64,000 nucleotides of DNA from Diaphorobacter limosus. GTDB lineage: Bacteria > Pseudomonadota > Gammaproteobacteria > Burkholderiales > Burkholderiaceae_C. Shown here piece after piece: positions 54,303 through 63,675 of this stretch (positions are counted from its first letter, which is position 1; each line of letters begins with the position of its first letter). Both the position numbers and the translations under genes were made by a program. The stretch is taken from the NCBI RefSeq assembly GCF_033100095.1, contig NZ_CP136921.1, forward strand, positions 1,334,501-1,398,500, written 5' to 3'. Below the pieces are notes generated by a model. The model made no database searches. It was given only the letters and a program-made list of their open reading frames with translations, and was not told the origin of the DNA.

Positions 54303-57300
54303 TCAAGCGGTTACGCCCTCATGTGCTGGCTCTGCCGTGACATCCTCTTCCTGCTCGTCCGGGCGATGGGCCAGCCGATACAGAATCGGTAACACCAGCA
54401 GCGTCAGCACCGTGGAAGACAAGATGCCTCCGATCACTACGGTAGCCAGGGGGCGCTGCACTTCCGCGCCTGTTCCCGTGGCAATTGCCATCGGGATAAA
54501 ACCCAGCGACGCCACCAGGGCTGTCATCAGCACCGGCCGCAAGCGCGTCAGCGCGCCCTCGCGGATGGCTTCATCCAGTGGTGTTCCGTCCTCGCGCAAG
54601 CTGCGGATGTAGGAAATCATCACTAGGCCATTGAGCACGGCCACACCTGACAGCGCGATGAAGCCCACGGCAGCGGAAATGGACAGAGGAATGTCGCGCA
54701 GCCACAGCGCCAAGATGCCGCCGGTCAGCGCGAACGGAATGCCAGTGAAGACCAGCAAGCCGTCTTTGACGTTGCCGAACATGGCGAACAACAGCAGGAA
54801 GACCAGCAGCAGCGACACCGGCACGACGATCTGCAAACGCTGCGTGGCTGATTGCAGGTTCTCGAAAGTGCCGCCCCAACTCGTCCAGTAGCCCGTGGGA
54901 ATCTTGACCTGTGCCAGCGCCGCCTCGGCGTCAGCCACGAATGAGCCCACGTCACGGCCGCGCACGTTGGCGCTCACCACGATGCGGCGCTTGCCGTTTT
55001 CGCGGCTGACCTGGTTGGGGCCGGGTGCCAGTTCAAAGCTCGCCACCTCGGCCAGTTGGATGAAGTTCGTCCGTCCTTCGGCACTGCCGGTGCCACCCGT
55101 TCCGCGCGGCAGCGGAATCGGCAGGCGCTTCATGCTTTCCAGGTCGTTGCGCAAGGACTCCGGCAGGCGAACCAGGATGTCGAAGCGGCGGTCGCCTTCG
55201 AACAGCGTGCCAGCCTCGCGCCCGCCGATGGCGGTGGCCACGGCGTCCTGGATGTCGGCCACGTTCAGCCCATAGCGCGAGGCTTTTTGGCGGTCGATAT
55301 TCACGGTCAGCATGGGCAAGCCGGTGGTCTGCTCCACCTTGACCTCGGACGCGCCGGGAATCTTCTGCAACATGGACGAGATTTCTTCACCTGTCTTATT
55401 CAGGACATCCATGTCGTCGCCAAAAATCTTCACCGCCACATCGCTGCGAACCCCTGAGATAAGTTCATTGAAGCGCAATTGGATCGGCTGCGAGAACTCG
55501 TAGTTGTTGCCCGGCACCTTGCCCACGACCTCCTGAATGGCCGCCAGCAATTCGTCGCGCGACTTGCGCGGCTCCGGCCACTCGGACACCGGCTTGAGCA
55601 TGATGTAGCCGTCGGAAATGTTCGGCGGCATGGGGTCGGACGCGATTTCCGCCGTGCCGGTGCGCGCGAAAACGCGGTCGATCTCGGGGAACTTAGCCTT
55701 CAGCGTCGCCTCCAGGCGCTGCTGCATCGCGACCGATTGCGACAGGCTGGTACCGGGAATGCGCAGGGCCTGGATGGCGAAGTCGCCTTCGTTCAGGCTG
55801 GGCACGAACTCGCTGCCCATGCGGGTGGCGATCAGGCCGCACAGCACCACTGCCACGGCGGCTGCCGCGAGCACCACCGCTTTGGCCGCCATCACGCGAT
55901 CCAGCAGCGGGCCATACCAGCGCTTGGCCTGCACAACCAGGAAGTTTTCCGTCTCGCTGACCCGATGGCCGATGAACAGGGCGACCGCTGCCGGAATGAA
56001 AGTCACCGACAGGATCATGGCCCCCACGAGCGCAGCCACCACCGTGAACGCCATCGGGTGGAACATCTTCCCTTCCACGCCCGTCAGGGCGAAGATGGGT
56101 AAGTACACCACCATGATGATGAGCTGTCCGAACAGCAGCGCGCGGCGCGATTCCTTGGACGCCAGGAACACCTCGTGGAAGCGCTCCGTGCGCGTCAAGG
56201 GCCTGCCGTAGTGGGCCTGCGCATGGGCCAGGCGGCGCACGCAGTTTTCGACGATCACCACCGCCCCGTCGATGATGATGCCGAAGTCCAACGCCCCCAG
56301 GCTCATCAGATTGGCGCTCACCTTGTAATGCACCATGCCTGTGAAGGTGAACAGCATCGACAAGGGAATCACCGTCGCCGTGATGATGGCCGCGCGGATA
56401 TTGCCCAGGAACAGGAACAGGATCACGATCACCAGGATCGCACCTTCCAGCAGGTTCTTCTTCACTGTGGCGATGGCCTTGTCCACCAGCACAGTGCGGT
56501 CGTAGACCGTCACCGCATGCACGCCCTCGGGCAAGCTGCGGTTGATCTCCACCATCTTCTTGTCCACGGCCTGCGAAACCGTACGGCTGTTCTGGCCGAT
56601 GAGCATGAACACAGTGCCCAGCACCACCTCGCGGCCGTTGTCCGTGGCCGCGCCGGTGCGCAGTTCGCGCCCCAGCCCCACGTCCGCCACGTCACGCACC
56701 CGTATCGGCACGCCGCCCGCACTGCTGAGGATAACGTTGCCAATGTCCTCCAGGGTCTTGACTTGCCCAGGCGCACGGATCAGGTACTGCTCGCCGCGCT
56801 TCTCGATATAGCCCGCACCCACGTTGCCGTTGTTGCGATCCAGTGCCGTCACGATGTCTTGCAGGGTAACGCCGAGCGAAGCCAAGCGAGCGGGTATAGG
56901 TGCGATCTGATACTCCTTGGCATAACCGCCAATCGAGTTGATTTCAGTCACACCGGGCACGTTGCGCAACTGCGGCTTGATGATCCAATCCTGAATCTCG
57001 CGCAGGTCTGTTGCCGTGTAGGGCATGCCGTCGGGTTTCTTCGCACCGTCCTTCGCCTCGACCGTCCACAGGTAAATCTCCCCCAGGCCGGTGGAGATCG
57101 GCCCCAGCGCAGGTGTGATGCCGACCGGCAATTTATCCCGTGCTTCCTGGATGCGCTCATTGACCAACTGGCGCGCAAAGTAAATGTCGGTGCCGTCCTT
57201 GAAGATCACGGTCACTTGCGAGAGGCCATAGCGCGAAAGAGAGCGGGTTTGCTCCAGGTTGGGCAGGCCCGCCATCACGGTTTCAATGGGGTAGGTCACC

Positions 57301-57491
57301 CGTTGCTCGGTCTCCAACGGTGAATAGCCCGGCGCCTGGGTATTGATCTGCACTTGGACGTTGGTGATGTCCGGCACGGCGTCGATGGGCAACTTCTGGT
57401 AGCTGAACACGCCGACGGCGGCCATGCCAATGGCAGCTAACAACACTAGCCATCGGTGCTCGATGGCCGCGCGAATAAGTTTTTCAAACAT
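54303..57491 (-). CDS. czcA: Heavy-metal RND efflux transporter CzcA
   Basis: A 1062-residue inner-membrane proton-driven pump expelling divalent cations (Co, Zn, Cd) through the CzcCBA complex. The twelve-helix RND layout is clear. The metal-RND motif DFGIIIDGAVVIVEN in helix 4 has the essential acidic residues. The N-terminal IEHRWLVLLAAIGMAAVGVF and GTDIYFARQLVNERI are also typical. It is translated after czcB (16 bp). Exact metal specificity cannot be fixed from sequence; CnrA/NccA type is an alternative. Confidence 0.94.
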   Translation of the reverse strand: MFEKLIRAAIEHRWLVLLAAIGMAAVGVFSYQKLPIDAVPDITNVQVQINTQAPGYSPLETEQRVTYPIETVMAGLPNLEQTRSLSRYGLSQVTVIFKDGTDIYFARQLVNERIQEARDKLPVGITPALGPISTGLGEIYLWTVEAKDGAKKPDGMPYTATDLREIQDWIIKPQLRNVPGVTEINSIGGYAKEYQIAPIPARLASLGVTLQDIVTALDRNNGNVGAGYIEKRGEQYLIRAPGQVKTLEDIGNVILSSAGGVPIRVRDVADVGLGRELRTGAATDNGREVVLGTVFMLIGQNSRTVSQAVDKKMVEINRSLPEGVHAVTVYDRTVLVDKAIATVKKNLLEGAILVIVILFLFLGNIRAAIITATVIPLSMLFTFTGMVHYKVSANLMSLGALDFGIIIDGAVVIVENCVRRLAHAQAHYGRPLTRTERFHEVFLASKESRRALLFGQLIIMVVYLPIFALTGVEGKMFHPMAFTVVAALVGAMILSVTFIPAAVALFIGHRVSETENFLVVQAKRWYGPLLDRVMAAKAVVLAAAAVAVVLCGLIATRMGSEFVPSLNEGDFAIQALRIPGTSLSQSVAMQQRLEATLKAKFPEIDRVFARTGTAEIASDPMPPNISDGYIMLKPVSEWPEPRKSRDELLAAIQEVVGKVPGNNYEFSQPIQLRFNELISGVRSDVAVKIFGDDMDVLNKTGEEISSMLQKIPGASEVKVEQTTGLPMLTVNIDRQKASRYGLNVADIQDAVATAIGGREAGTLFEGDRRFDILVRLPESLRNDLESMKRLPIPLPRGTGGTGSAEGRTNFIQLAEVASFELAPGPNQVSRENGKRRIVVSANVRGRDVGSFVADAEAALAQVKIPTGYWTSWGGTFENLQSATQRLQIVVPVSLLLVFLLLFAMFGNVKDGLLVFTGIPFALTGGILALWLRDIPLSISAAVGFIALSGVAVLNGLVMISYIRSLREDGTPLDEAIREGALTRLRPVLMTALVASLGFIPMAIATGTGAEVQRPLATVVIGGILSSTVLTLLVLPILYRLAHRPDEQEEDVTAEPAHEGVTA

Positions 57492-57507
57492 GGGCGTAGC
57501 TCCGGCA

Positions 57508-59100
57508 TCAATGGGTGTGCTCGGCAGAGGCTTTGCCGAGTTCAGACTTCACGACGAAACTGCCTGCGGCCGCATATGCCGCCCCTGCTTGAAGACCTTG
57601 CAGTACCTCGACCCGCTTGCCATCGCTGCGACCCAACTGCACAGGCTGGGCTACAAAGCCGTCTTTCACCTTGACGAAAACGACCGGCTTGTCCCCCACG
57701 CTCTGAATAGCGTCGCTAGCCACACTGACTGGCACGGCGGTTTCGGACGCGATCACTTCCACATTGACGAACAGGCCGGGACGCCACGCGCCCTGGGGAT
57801 TGGCCAAGACCACACGAGCCTTGGCCATGCGGGTTTGTTCGCCGATCAGCGCACCCACGAAAGTGATGGTCCCTTGTGCGCTGGCATCGAATGCCGTGGC
57901 TTTGATGCTGACCTTCTCACCCACTCTGACCAGCGGCAAGTCCTTGGCGGGCACGTTAATCTCTGCCCAGACCTGGCCCAGGTCGGACACCGTGAACACG
58001 GCGGCGTCTTCCTTGACAGCCTCACCCAAGCTGAGGTGCTTTTCAATCACCACGCCATCGAAAGGCGCACGCAGCTCGAAGCGGTTCAGCCCGCCCGAAG
58101 ACCCTGGGGCCAAGCCCACGGCCGACAGCTTCTGCTGCGCGTTGGCCACGGCGACCTGCGCCTCGTTCAGTGCCTGGCCGGCTTGCAGGTAGTCCTGCTC
58201 GGCGGAAATCTTCTGTTCCCACAGCCGCTTCTCGCGTTCAAAAGTTGTCTGGGCCAAGGCCAGCCGCTTTTGCGCCGTCTGCAACTCGCTGCGCTGCTCG
58301 GATGCGGCAGGGCTGGCGATAACGGCGAGCACCTGCCCCTTCTTGACCGTTTGCCCCAAACTGGCCTGCACACTTTCGACAACACCCGCAATGCGCGGAA
58401 CAACGTGCGAGGTGCGGTCTTCATTCAGCCTAATCTCACCCGGCAATTGCAGGGCAGACTTGATGCTTGCAGCCCCTGCGGTGTCAATGCCGATGGATGC
58501 AGCCTTGATTTGCGCATCGCTGAGTTCGACTTTTCCTTCCTCCTGGCTGAAGCTGAACGTGAAAGGCGCGTTGGCCGTCTGAGCCACGATGCTGATCTCG
58601 AACGCATGAGGTTCCGGGACAATCTCTCGACTCAACAGGCTGTCCTTGTCGGGAGTGAAGTTGAGCGCCTGCTTTTCCCCAGTCAGGCGTGTAACGGTAG
58701 CGCTAACCTTGGCGGCGCTGCTGGCTAGCGCCTTTTCCCTTTCGTAGAGCCAGATTCGCAGGCGTGGTTCGCCGCCGTCCTCAGCGAGTAAGGCTTCCAA
58801 TCCGAAGTCCCCTTCTTTGAACAGCTTGCCGCCATGCGGCCCCTTGCTTGACCCCTCGTGGTGCTCGCCGTCCGCATGGCCTTTGTCGTCCTCGTGGGAG
58901 TCTGCGCCCGTCTTGCCATGATGCTCACCATCACTGTGGGCCTTGGCTTCCACGTGGCTGCCGTGACCCTCACCCTCAGCGCTCTTATCCGTCTTGCCGC
59001 CGAGAATGGCGCTGCCCAGTCCTATGCCCACTGCGGCGATCACGGCGATGGCAAACCACTGCTTCTTGCTGACGTTCAGTTTGTTCGTTTCGGGTTTCAT
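57508..59100 (-). CDS. czcB: RND efflux periplasmic adaptor CzcB
   Basis: A 530-residue membrane-fusion protein with one N-terminal helix (WFAIAVIAAVGIGLGSAIL). A His/Asp/Glu-rich metal-binding region follows (SDGEHHGKTGADSHEDDKGH and GHADGEHHEGSSKGPHGG), then the usual barrel-sandwich and alpha-hairpin domains. It links CzcA to CzcC and may bind metal. AAGGA lies six bases before ATG 59100; an ATG six bases earlier sits too close to it. The stop of czcC is just upstream. Confidence 0.93.
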   Translation of the reverse strand: MKPETNKLNVSKKQWFAIAVIAAVGIGLGSAILGGKTDKSAEGEGHGSHVEAKAHSDGEHHGKTGADSHEDDKGHADGEHHEGSSKGPHGGKLFKEGDFGLEALLAEDGGEPRLRIWLYEREKALASSAAKVSATVTRLTGEKQALNFTPDKDSLLSREIVPEPHAFEISIVAQTANAPFTFSFSQEEGKVELSDAQIKAASIGIDTAGAASIKSALQLPGEIRLNEDRTSHVVPRIAGVVESVQASLGQTVKKGQVLAVIASPAASEQRSELQTAQKRLALAQTTFEREKRLWEQKISAEQDYLQAGQALNEAQVAVANAQQKLSAVGLAPGSSGGLNRFELRAPFDGVVIEKHLSLGEAVKEDAAVFTVSDLGQVWAEINVPAKDLPLVRVGEKVSIKATAFDASAQGTITFVGALIGEQTRMAKARVVLANPQGAWRPGLFVNVEVIASETAVPVSVASDAIQSVGDKPVVFVKVKDGFVAQPVQLGRSDGKRVEVLQGLQAGAAYAAAGSFVVKSELGKASAEHTH

Positions 59101-59102
59101 GT

Positions 59103-60428
59103 TCATTCCTTGTTTGCAGGCAGGGTGGTCGTGGATTCGGATGCGCCGATCACGCGATCCATGTCCGCCGCCGCGCGGTGCGCATCGGCGAGCGCCTTGA
59201 GGTATTGGGACTTGGCGGCAAAGTAGGTGCGTTGCGCGTCCAGCACTTCCAGAAAGTTGAACTTGCCGTAACCAAAGCCCACGGTGGCCGCGTCATAGGC
59301 GCTCTTGGCCCCTGGCAGCACCTCTCGCTGCAATACGTCGATCTCGCCGCGAACCGACGCCAGCCGCTCGCGGGCTTGCAACACCTCTGTGCTGAGGCGC
59401 AGATTCAACGCCTGAAGTTCATCCCTCGCCTTGTCTTCACGCTTCAACGCTTCCAGCAGATTGCCCTGATTGCGGTCGAACAAAGGCAGCGGCACGGAAA
59501 TGCCGAGCATTAACTGATTGCGCGCTAACTCGTTCGGACGCTTCACGCCCAGGCTGACCGTGACATCGGGCGTCTGCTTGCTGCGCTCCACGTCGGCCAG
59601 CGACCGGCGACGTTCGATCTCCAACTGCGCCCGGCGCAGTGCCGAAGAGGCCGACAGGCGCTGCTGGATGTCATCCAGCGAAGGGACGTTGGGAAGATCA
59701 TCCACGCTGCCCGCTACCTGGGTGAAACGCGGCGGGTTGGCCCCGAGCAAACTAGCCAGCCGCGCGCGGGCACTGCGTTGTTCGCTCTGCGCCTGTGCCA
59801 GTTCAACCCGCACGCCGGCTTCGGCCACCCGAGCCTTGGTTTCTTCGACCGGGGACACCTTGCCCGCCGTCACGCGCTTGGCAACGGCATCCGTCGCTTG
59901 CCTGGCCAGGTCAACGCTGTCCTGGGCTAAGGCCGTGCGATCCTGGGCGGCCAGCGCCTCAAAGAAGGCGGCAACCACAGCGGCGCGAATTTCGACGCGC
60001 CGCGTGTTCAGTTCTTCAACTGCGACGTCACGCCCTCGCTCTGCCGCGGCAATGCGGGCAGCGCGCTTGCCCCCCAGCTCGATGGGCAGATTGATCTGGA
60101 CGCTTTGCGTGCGGGTTGGCGTGCGTTGGTCTTCGAGCGAGTACGCCAGCTCGGGATTAGGACGTACTCGTCCCTGAATTACCTGGCCCTCCACGGCCTC
60201 GATCTCCCGTTGGGCGACAGTCAGGTCAAGATTCGCCTCCAAAGCCAGCGCGACGGCCTTTTGCAGGGTCAGGGGCGTTGCTGCTTCAATCTGCTCTACG
60301 CCGTTGGCGCTCTGCCCAAGAGCTGGTGCCGTCGGCAATAACTGAGCGAAAGCCGTCCCCGTCATGAGCGCAAGGAGCAAGCCTGCCGCAACCGCCCTCG
60401 CGTTGTAATTGTGAATATCCTTCAGCAT
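59103..60428 (-). CDS. czcC: RND efflux outer-membrane protein CzcC
   Basis: A 441-residue TolC-like outer-membrane channel with a signal peptide (GLLLALMTGTAFA|QLLP), two OEP repeats (TLQKAVALALEANLDLTVAQ; GISVPLPLFDRNQGNL) and the family PIELGGKRAARIAAAERG segment. It completes the CzcCBA pump. ATG 60428 follows GGAGA. First gene of the czcCBA transcript, preceded by the czcI-like gene. Confidence 0.93.
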   Translation of the reverse strand: MLKDIHNYNARAVAAGLLLALMTGTAFAQLLPTAPALGQSANGVEQIEAATPLTLQKAVALALEANLDLTVAQREIEAVEGQVIQGRVRPNPELAYSLEDQRTPTRTQSVQINLPIELGGKRAARIAAAERGRDVAVEELNTRRVEIRAAVVAAFFEALAAQDRTALAQDSVDLARQATDAVAKRVTAGKVSPVEETKARVAEAGVRVELAQAQSEQRSARARLASLLGANPPRFTQVAGSVDDLPNVPSLDDIQQRLSASSALRRAQLEIERRRSLADVERSKQTPDVTVSLGVKRPNELARNQLMLGISVPLPLFDRNQGNLLEALKREDKARDELQALNLRLSTEVLQARERLASVRGEIDVLQREVLPGAKSAYDAATVGFGYGKFNFLEVLDAQRTYFAAKSQYLKALADAHRAAADMDRVIGASESTTTLPANKE

Positions 60429-60594
60429 CCGATTCTCCAGTGATTTGAAATACACAAGGGAATCGGCGGGGGGCAATCCAGATGATCGCCAGCAACGTCA
60501 TCACATCAGCCGCGCGAAGCCTGCTGGATACCGTAGCGCGCCATGCGCGACGGCAGGGGTGAGGACGAAGGGAAAGGAACGCGCTCCCCGCCGA

Positions 60595-60948
60595 TCAGGC
60601 GAGGACACGCCACTGAGGGCGCTCTAAACGTTCAGGTGGAGGCGCAGCAAGGTGCTCCGGGGGATACCCCGTAACCAGGGACGGGCTGACTGGCGACGCC
60701 AGCTTCACATCCCCTGACAAGACCGAGAAGCACCCGGCATGACAGGACGCGCAATCAGGATCGCCACCCAGGGTCTTGGCCGGATCAGGGCTGGCATCCT
60801 TGCCGTCGGCCGCCTTGTGCTGATGCGCATGGTGGCCGAAGTGCTTGGCCGCAGCTCCGGTTTCATGCTGGCAATAACTGGCCACTGCCGCCCAACTGAA
60901 TTGAAGCGGCAAGAACACCAGCAAGACGAGGGCCAGCCATTTGCGCAT
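60595..60948 (-). CDS. czcI: CzcI-like metal-sensing/periplasmic protein
   Basis: A 117-residue exported protein (signal LALVLLVFLPLQFSWAAVA) with the His-rich run KHFGHHAHQHKAADG and the cysteine motif CASCHAGC. CzcI is a small periplasmic regulator at the head of czc operons that modulates expression in response to metal. It lies 166 bp upstream of czcC on the same strand, the usual position. Confidence 0.82.
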   Translation of the reverse strand: MRKWLALVLLVFLPLQFSWAAVASYCQHETGAAAKHFGHHAHQHKAADGKDASPDPAKTLGGDPDCASCHAGCFSVLSGDVKLASPVSPSLVTGYPPEHLAAPPPERLERPQWRVLA

Positions 60949-61154
60949 AGGGGTAACAGTGTAGCAGCTACAGGCTTTACTTTGCCACTCCTCGCTGCTT
61001 GGGTTTTCTCAGAGCCCCGTGCGCGTAGCGTGCCTCCTCTCAGGTTCATCCTGCATCAAATCAGAGCCGCTTCGATATTCGGCGAGTTGTGGCCGCTTTG
61101 ACGACTGGGGCGACACGAGGGGGCGCCACAGCGCAGGGTACGGGCAGCAGCAGG

Positions 61155-61490
61155 TCAACCGCCGGAGTACATTTCGAGCCGCGCACGTCGAGCTTCTGGT
61201 GATTCGCTGCGCATCTCATCGAGAACCTGCTGGCGCGTCTTCGGCGCTTCGGAACTCTTGATGGGCAACGGTGCTCCACGTTGCAGTATCGCCAGCGTAC
61301 CGTCCTTACGGGCGGCCTCGACTTCGGCCATCACCTGGGCGCGTGTCTTGGTACTCTGGAAGTGATCCGGGTGGTACGTGAAGCCCTCCTCGGTGGGGGC
61401 CGGGTGCCACATCGAACTGGCCTGGGCCGTCAGGGGGAGTGCCGTAGCCAGGATGATCGCCTTCAAGGCAGCAAGATGGGTCAGTTTCAT
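61155..61490 (-). CDS. DUF4148 small exported protein
   Basis: A 111-residue protein with signal peptide MKLTHLAALKAIILATALPL and two TRAQVxAEVEAARKDG / TRQQVLDEM repeats that define DUF4148. Function unknown; common in Burkholderiales, often near metal genes. It is divergent from czcR, 144 bp away, and may be under czcR control. Confidence 0.83.
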   Translation of the reverse strand: MKLTHLAALKAIILATALPLTAQASSMWHPAPTEEGFTYHPDHFQSTKTRAQVMAEVEAARKDGTLAILQRGAPLPIKSSEAPKTRQQVLDEMRSESPEARRARLEMYSGG

Positions 61491-61634
61491 TTCATGGTCC
61501 TTTCCATTGCTAAGTGCAGATAATCGATATGCCCGAAGGCATGAGGACAATGTAAGAACCGGCACAGAACGGGAGTAAAACGTGCAGATGACAATTTGGA
61601 CAGGTTGCGAGAGGCCGCAGCGGGAACGCTGCGC

Positions 61635-62321
61635 ATGAAGCTGCTGATCGTTGAAGACGAAGCCAAGCTCGCGGACTATCTTCGCAAGGGACTCTCTGAA
61701 GAAGGCTATGTGATCGATGTGGCTGCCAACGGCATCGATGGCCTCCACATGGCCTCCCACGGCCACTACGACCTGATCGTCCTCGACACCATGCTGCCGG
61801 GCATTGATGGCTTCGGCTTGCTGGCCGCGCTGCGGCAGAGCAAGCAGACGCCGGTGATCATGTTGACAGCCCGCCATCGCATCGAGGATCGCGTACGCGG
61901 ACTGAAGGCGGGAGCGGACGACTACCTCGTTAAGCCGTTCGCCTTTTCCGAACTGGTGGCACGCATCGAGGTGCTGCTGCGCCGCGCCGCTGGTACTGTG
62001 CCCGCGCCTGATGCGCTGGTGCTGTGCCTGGGAGACTTGCAAGTGGACTTGGCGAGGCGGCGCGCCACTCGGGCCGGCCAGCGCATCGATCTGTCCGCAA
62101 AGGAATTCCAACTGCTGACGCTGCTCTTGCGCCGCAAGGGCGAGGTTCTGTCACGTACCGAAATCGCGGAACAAGTATGGGACGTGAACTTCGATCACGG
62201 TACCAACGTGATCGACGTCGCTGTGCGTCGCCTTCGGAGCAAGCTCGACCTGCCCTTCGAGCGCCCACTGCTGCACACCGTCCGTGGCATGGGCTACGTA
62301 CTCGAAGATCGGCAACCGTGA
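61635..62321 (+). CDS. czcR: Metal-responsive response regulator CzcR
   Basis: A 228-residue OmpR-type regulator. Receiver Asp51 is in LIVLDTMLPGIDG; YLVKPFAF carries the conserved Lys. The winged helix has DLSAKEFQLLTLLLRRKGEV and VIDVAVRRLRSKLD. By context it activates the czc genes. Starts at ATG 61635; overlaps czcS (GTGA). Divergent from the DUF4148 gene. Confidence 0.92.
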   Translation: MKLLIVEDEAKLADYLRKGLSEEGYVIDVAANGIDGLHMASHGHYDLIVLDTMLPGIDGFGLLAALRQSKQTPVIMLTARHRIEDRVRGLKAGADDYLVKPFAFSELVARIEVLLRRAAGTVPAPDALVLCLGDLQVDLARRRATRAGQRIDLSAKEFQLLTLLLRRKGEVLSRTEIAEQVWDVNFDHGTNVIDVAVRRLRSKLDLPFERPLLHTVRGMGYVLEDRQP

Positions 62322-63640
62322 GACCCAGGCGTGCCGGATCGCTGGGGCGGCGGCTTGCCCGCTGGCTCGCACTTCTCACCCTGGTCGGGCTGGCCTTGAC
62401 CTGTCTGGGCATTTACACCGTCACCGCACTGAGCTTCAAAGAGCGGCAGATGGACACGCTGCGGCAACAGCAGATCCAGGTGAACCATCTCATTGCTGAG
62501 GCAGCAGGGTTGGGAAGCGGTACGCTTGCACACAAGCTTGACGATGGCATGGTCGGCCGACAGGACATGAAATTGATCCTGACCCGTGCCGACGGCAGCG
62601 TCATCTATGCCAGCGCCGGCATTCCAGTGCATCACCGCGTGATCGACATGCGATTCGAGGCTACGACCGGCATCCCCCCCATCCAGGCGGTGCTGAGTCT
62701 TGATGTCAGCGAGGACGATCGTGTGCTAGAACGCCTAGCCCGCACGCTCGTCGCCGCCGCACTCGCTGGCGCAGTGGTGATTGCTGCTGGCGGATTTACG
62801 CTGGTGCAAATCGGGCTGCGTCCCGTGCGCGACCTCTCGGCTCAGATCCAGGCACTGGAGGCCGATACTCTGCACCGGCTTCTGGATGGCTCCGCTCAAC
62901 CCGACGAACTGGCTCCGCTGGTGGCTCACGTCAACGAGTTGCTGAAGCGTCTGCACAAAGCCTACGAACAACTGGAAGCCTTCAATGCTGACGTTGCGCA
63001 TGAACTGTTCACGCCGTTGGCGACGTTGATGGGGGGCACTGAAGTTGCTTTGCGCAAAGCACGCGATGCCGACACGTTGCGAGACGTGTTGGGCTCGCAC
63101 CTCGAAGATCTCCAGCGCATGTCGATGATCGTGCAGGACATGCTCTTTCTGTCGCAAGCCGACCGTGGGGCTGAGGCCCGCCGCGAGCACGTCGCCAGCA
63201 TGGCAGGCGTTGCGCGCACGGTGGTGGAATTGCACGAGGCAGCCATTGAGGAAGCCGGGCTGAAAGTTCGTATCAATGGTGATGCCACTGGCTTGGCCGA
63301 CGTGCGCCTATTGCAGCGCGCATTGTCAAACCTGATCGGCAACGCAACCCGGCACGCGCATCCGCACAGCACCGTTGTCGTGCAAATCGACCGGCTGGAC
63401 GGCGAGATCGCCCTGCGGGTGGTGAACGAGGGGCAGACGATTTCAGCCGAGCATTTGCCCAATCTGTTCAACCGCTTCTACCGGGCAGATGCAGCGCGGT
63501 CGGATGCCGCCCGCAATCATGGACTGGGCTTGGCCATCGTGGCTGCCATCGCCCGCATGCACGGAGGGCGGACGATGGTCGATTCGAGCAACGGCATCAC
63601 GTCTATCGGGCTCATGGTGCCCACCCCGCGCGCGCAATAG
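62318..63640 (+). CDS. czcS: Metal-sensing histidine kinase CzcS
   Basis: A 440-residue kinase with a transmembrane helix near residues 12-34, a periplasmic sensor, a second helix (TLVAAALAGAVVIAAGGFTL), HAMP-like linker and kinase core. The phospho-acceptor His228 is in DVAHELFTPLATL, where most kinases have HELRTPL; the Phe is unusual but outside the catalytic His. N-box NLIGNATRHAHP and GLGLAIVAAIARMHGG are present. GTG 62318 overlaps czcR. Confidence 0.91.
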   Translation: MRPRRAGSLGRRLARWLALLTLVGLALTCLGIYTVTALSFKERQMDTLRQQQIQVNHLIAEAAGLGSGTLAHKLDDGMVGRQDMKLILTRADGSVIYASAGIPVHHRVIDMRFEATTGIPPIQAVLSLDVSEDDRVLERLARTLVAAALAGAVVIAAGGFTLVQIGLRPVRDLSAQIQALEADTLHRLLDGSAQPDELAPLVAHVNELLKRLHKAYEQLEAFNADVAHELFTPLATLMGGTEVALRKARDADTLRDVLGSHLEDLQRMSMIVQDMLFLSQADRGAEARREHVASMAGVARTVVELHEAAIEEAGLKVRINGDATGLADVRLLQRALSNLIGNATRHAHPHSTVVVQIDRLDGEIALRVVNEGQTISAEHLPNLFNRFYRADAARSDAARNHGLGLAIVAAIARMHGGRTMVDSSNGITSIGLMVPTPRAQ

Positions 63641-63675
63641 TCAACGGATCGGGCACCACCAACAGACTGGCTCCA

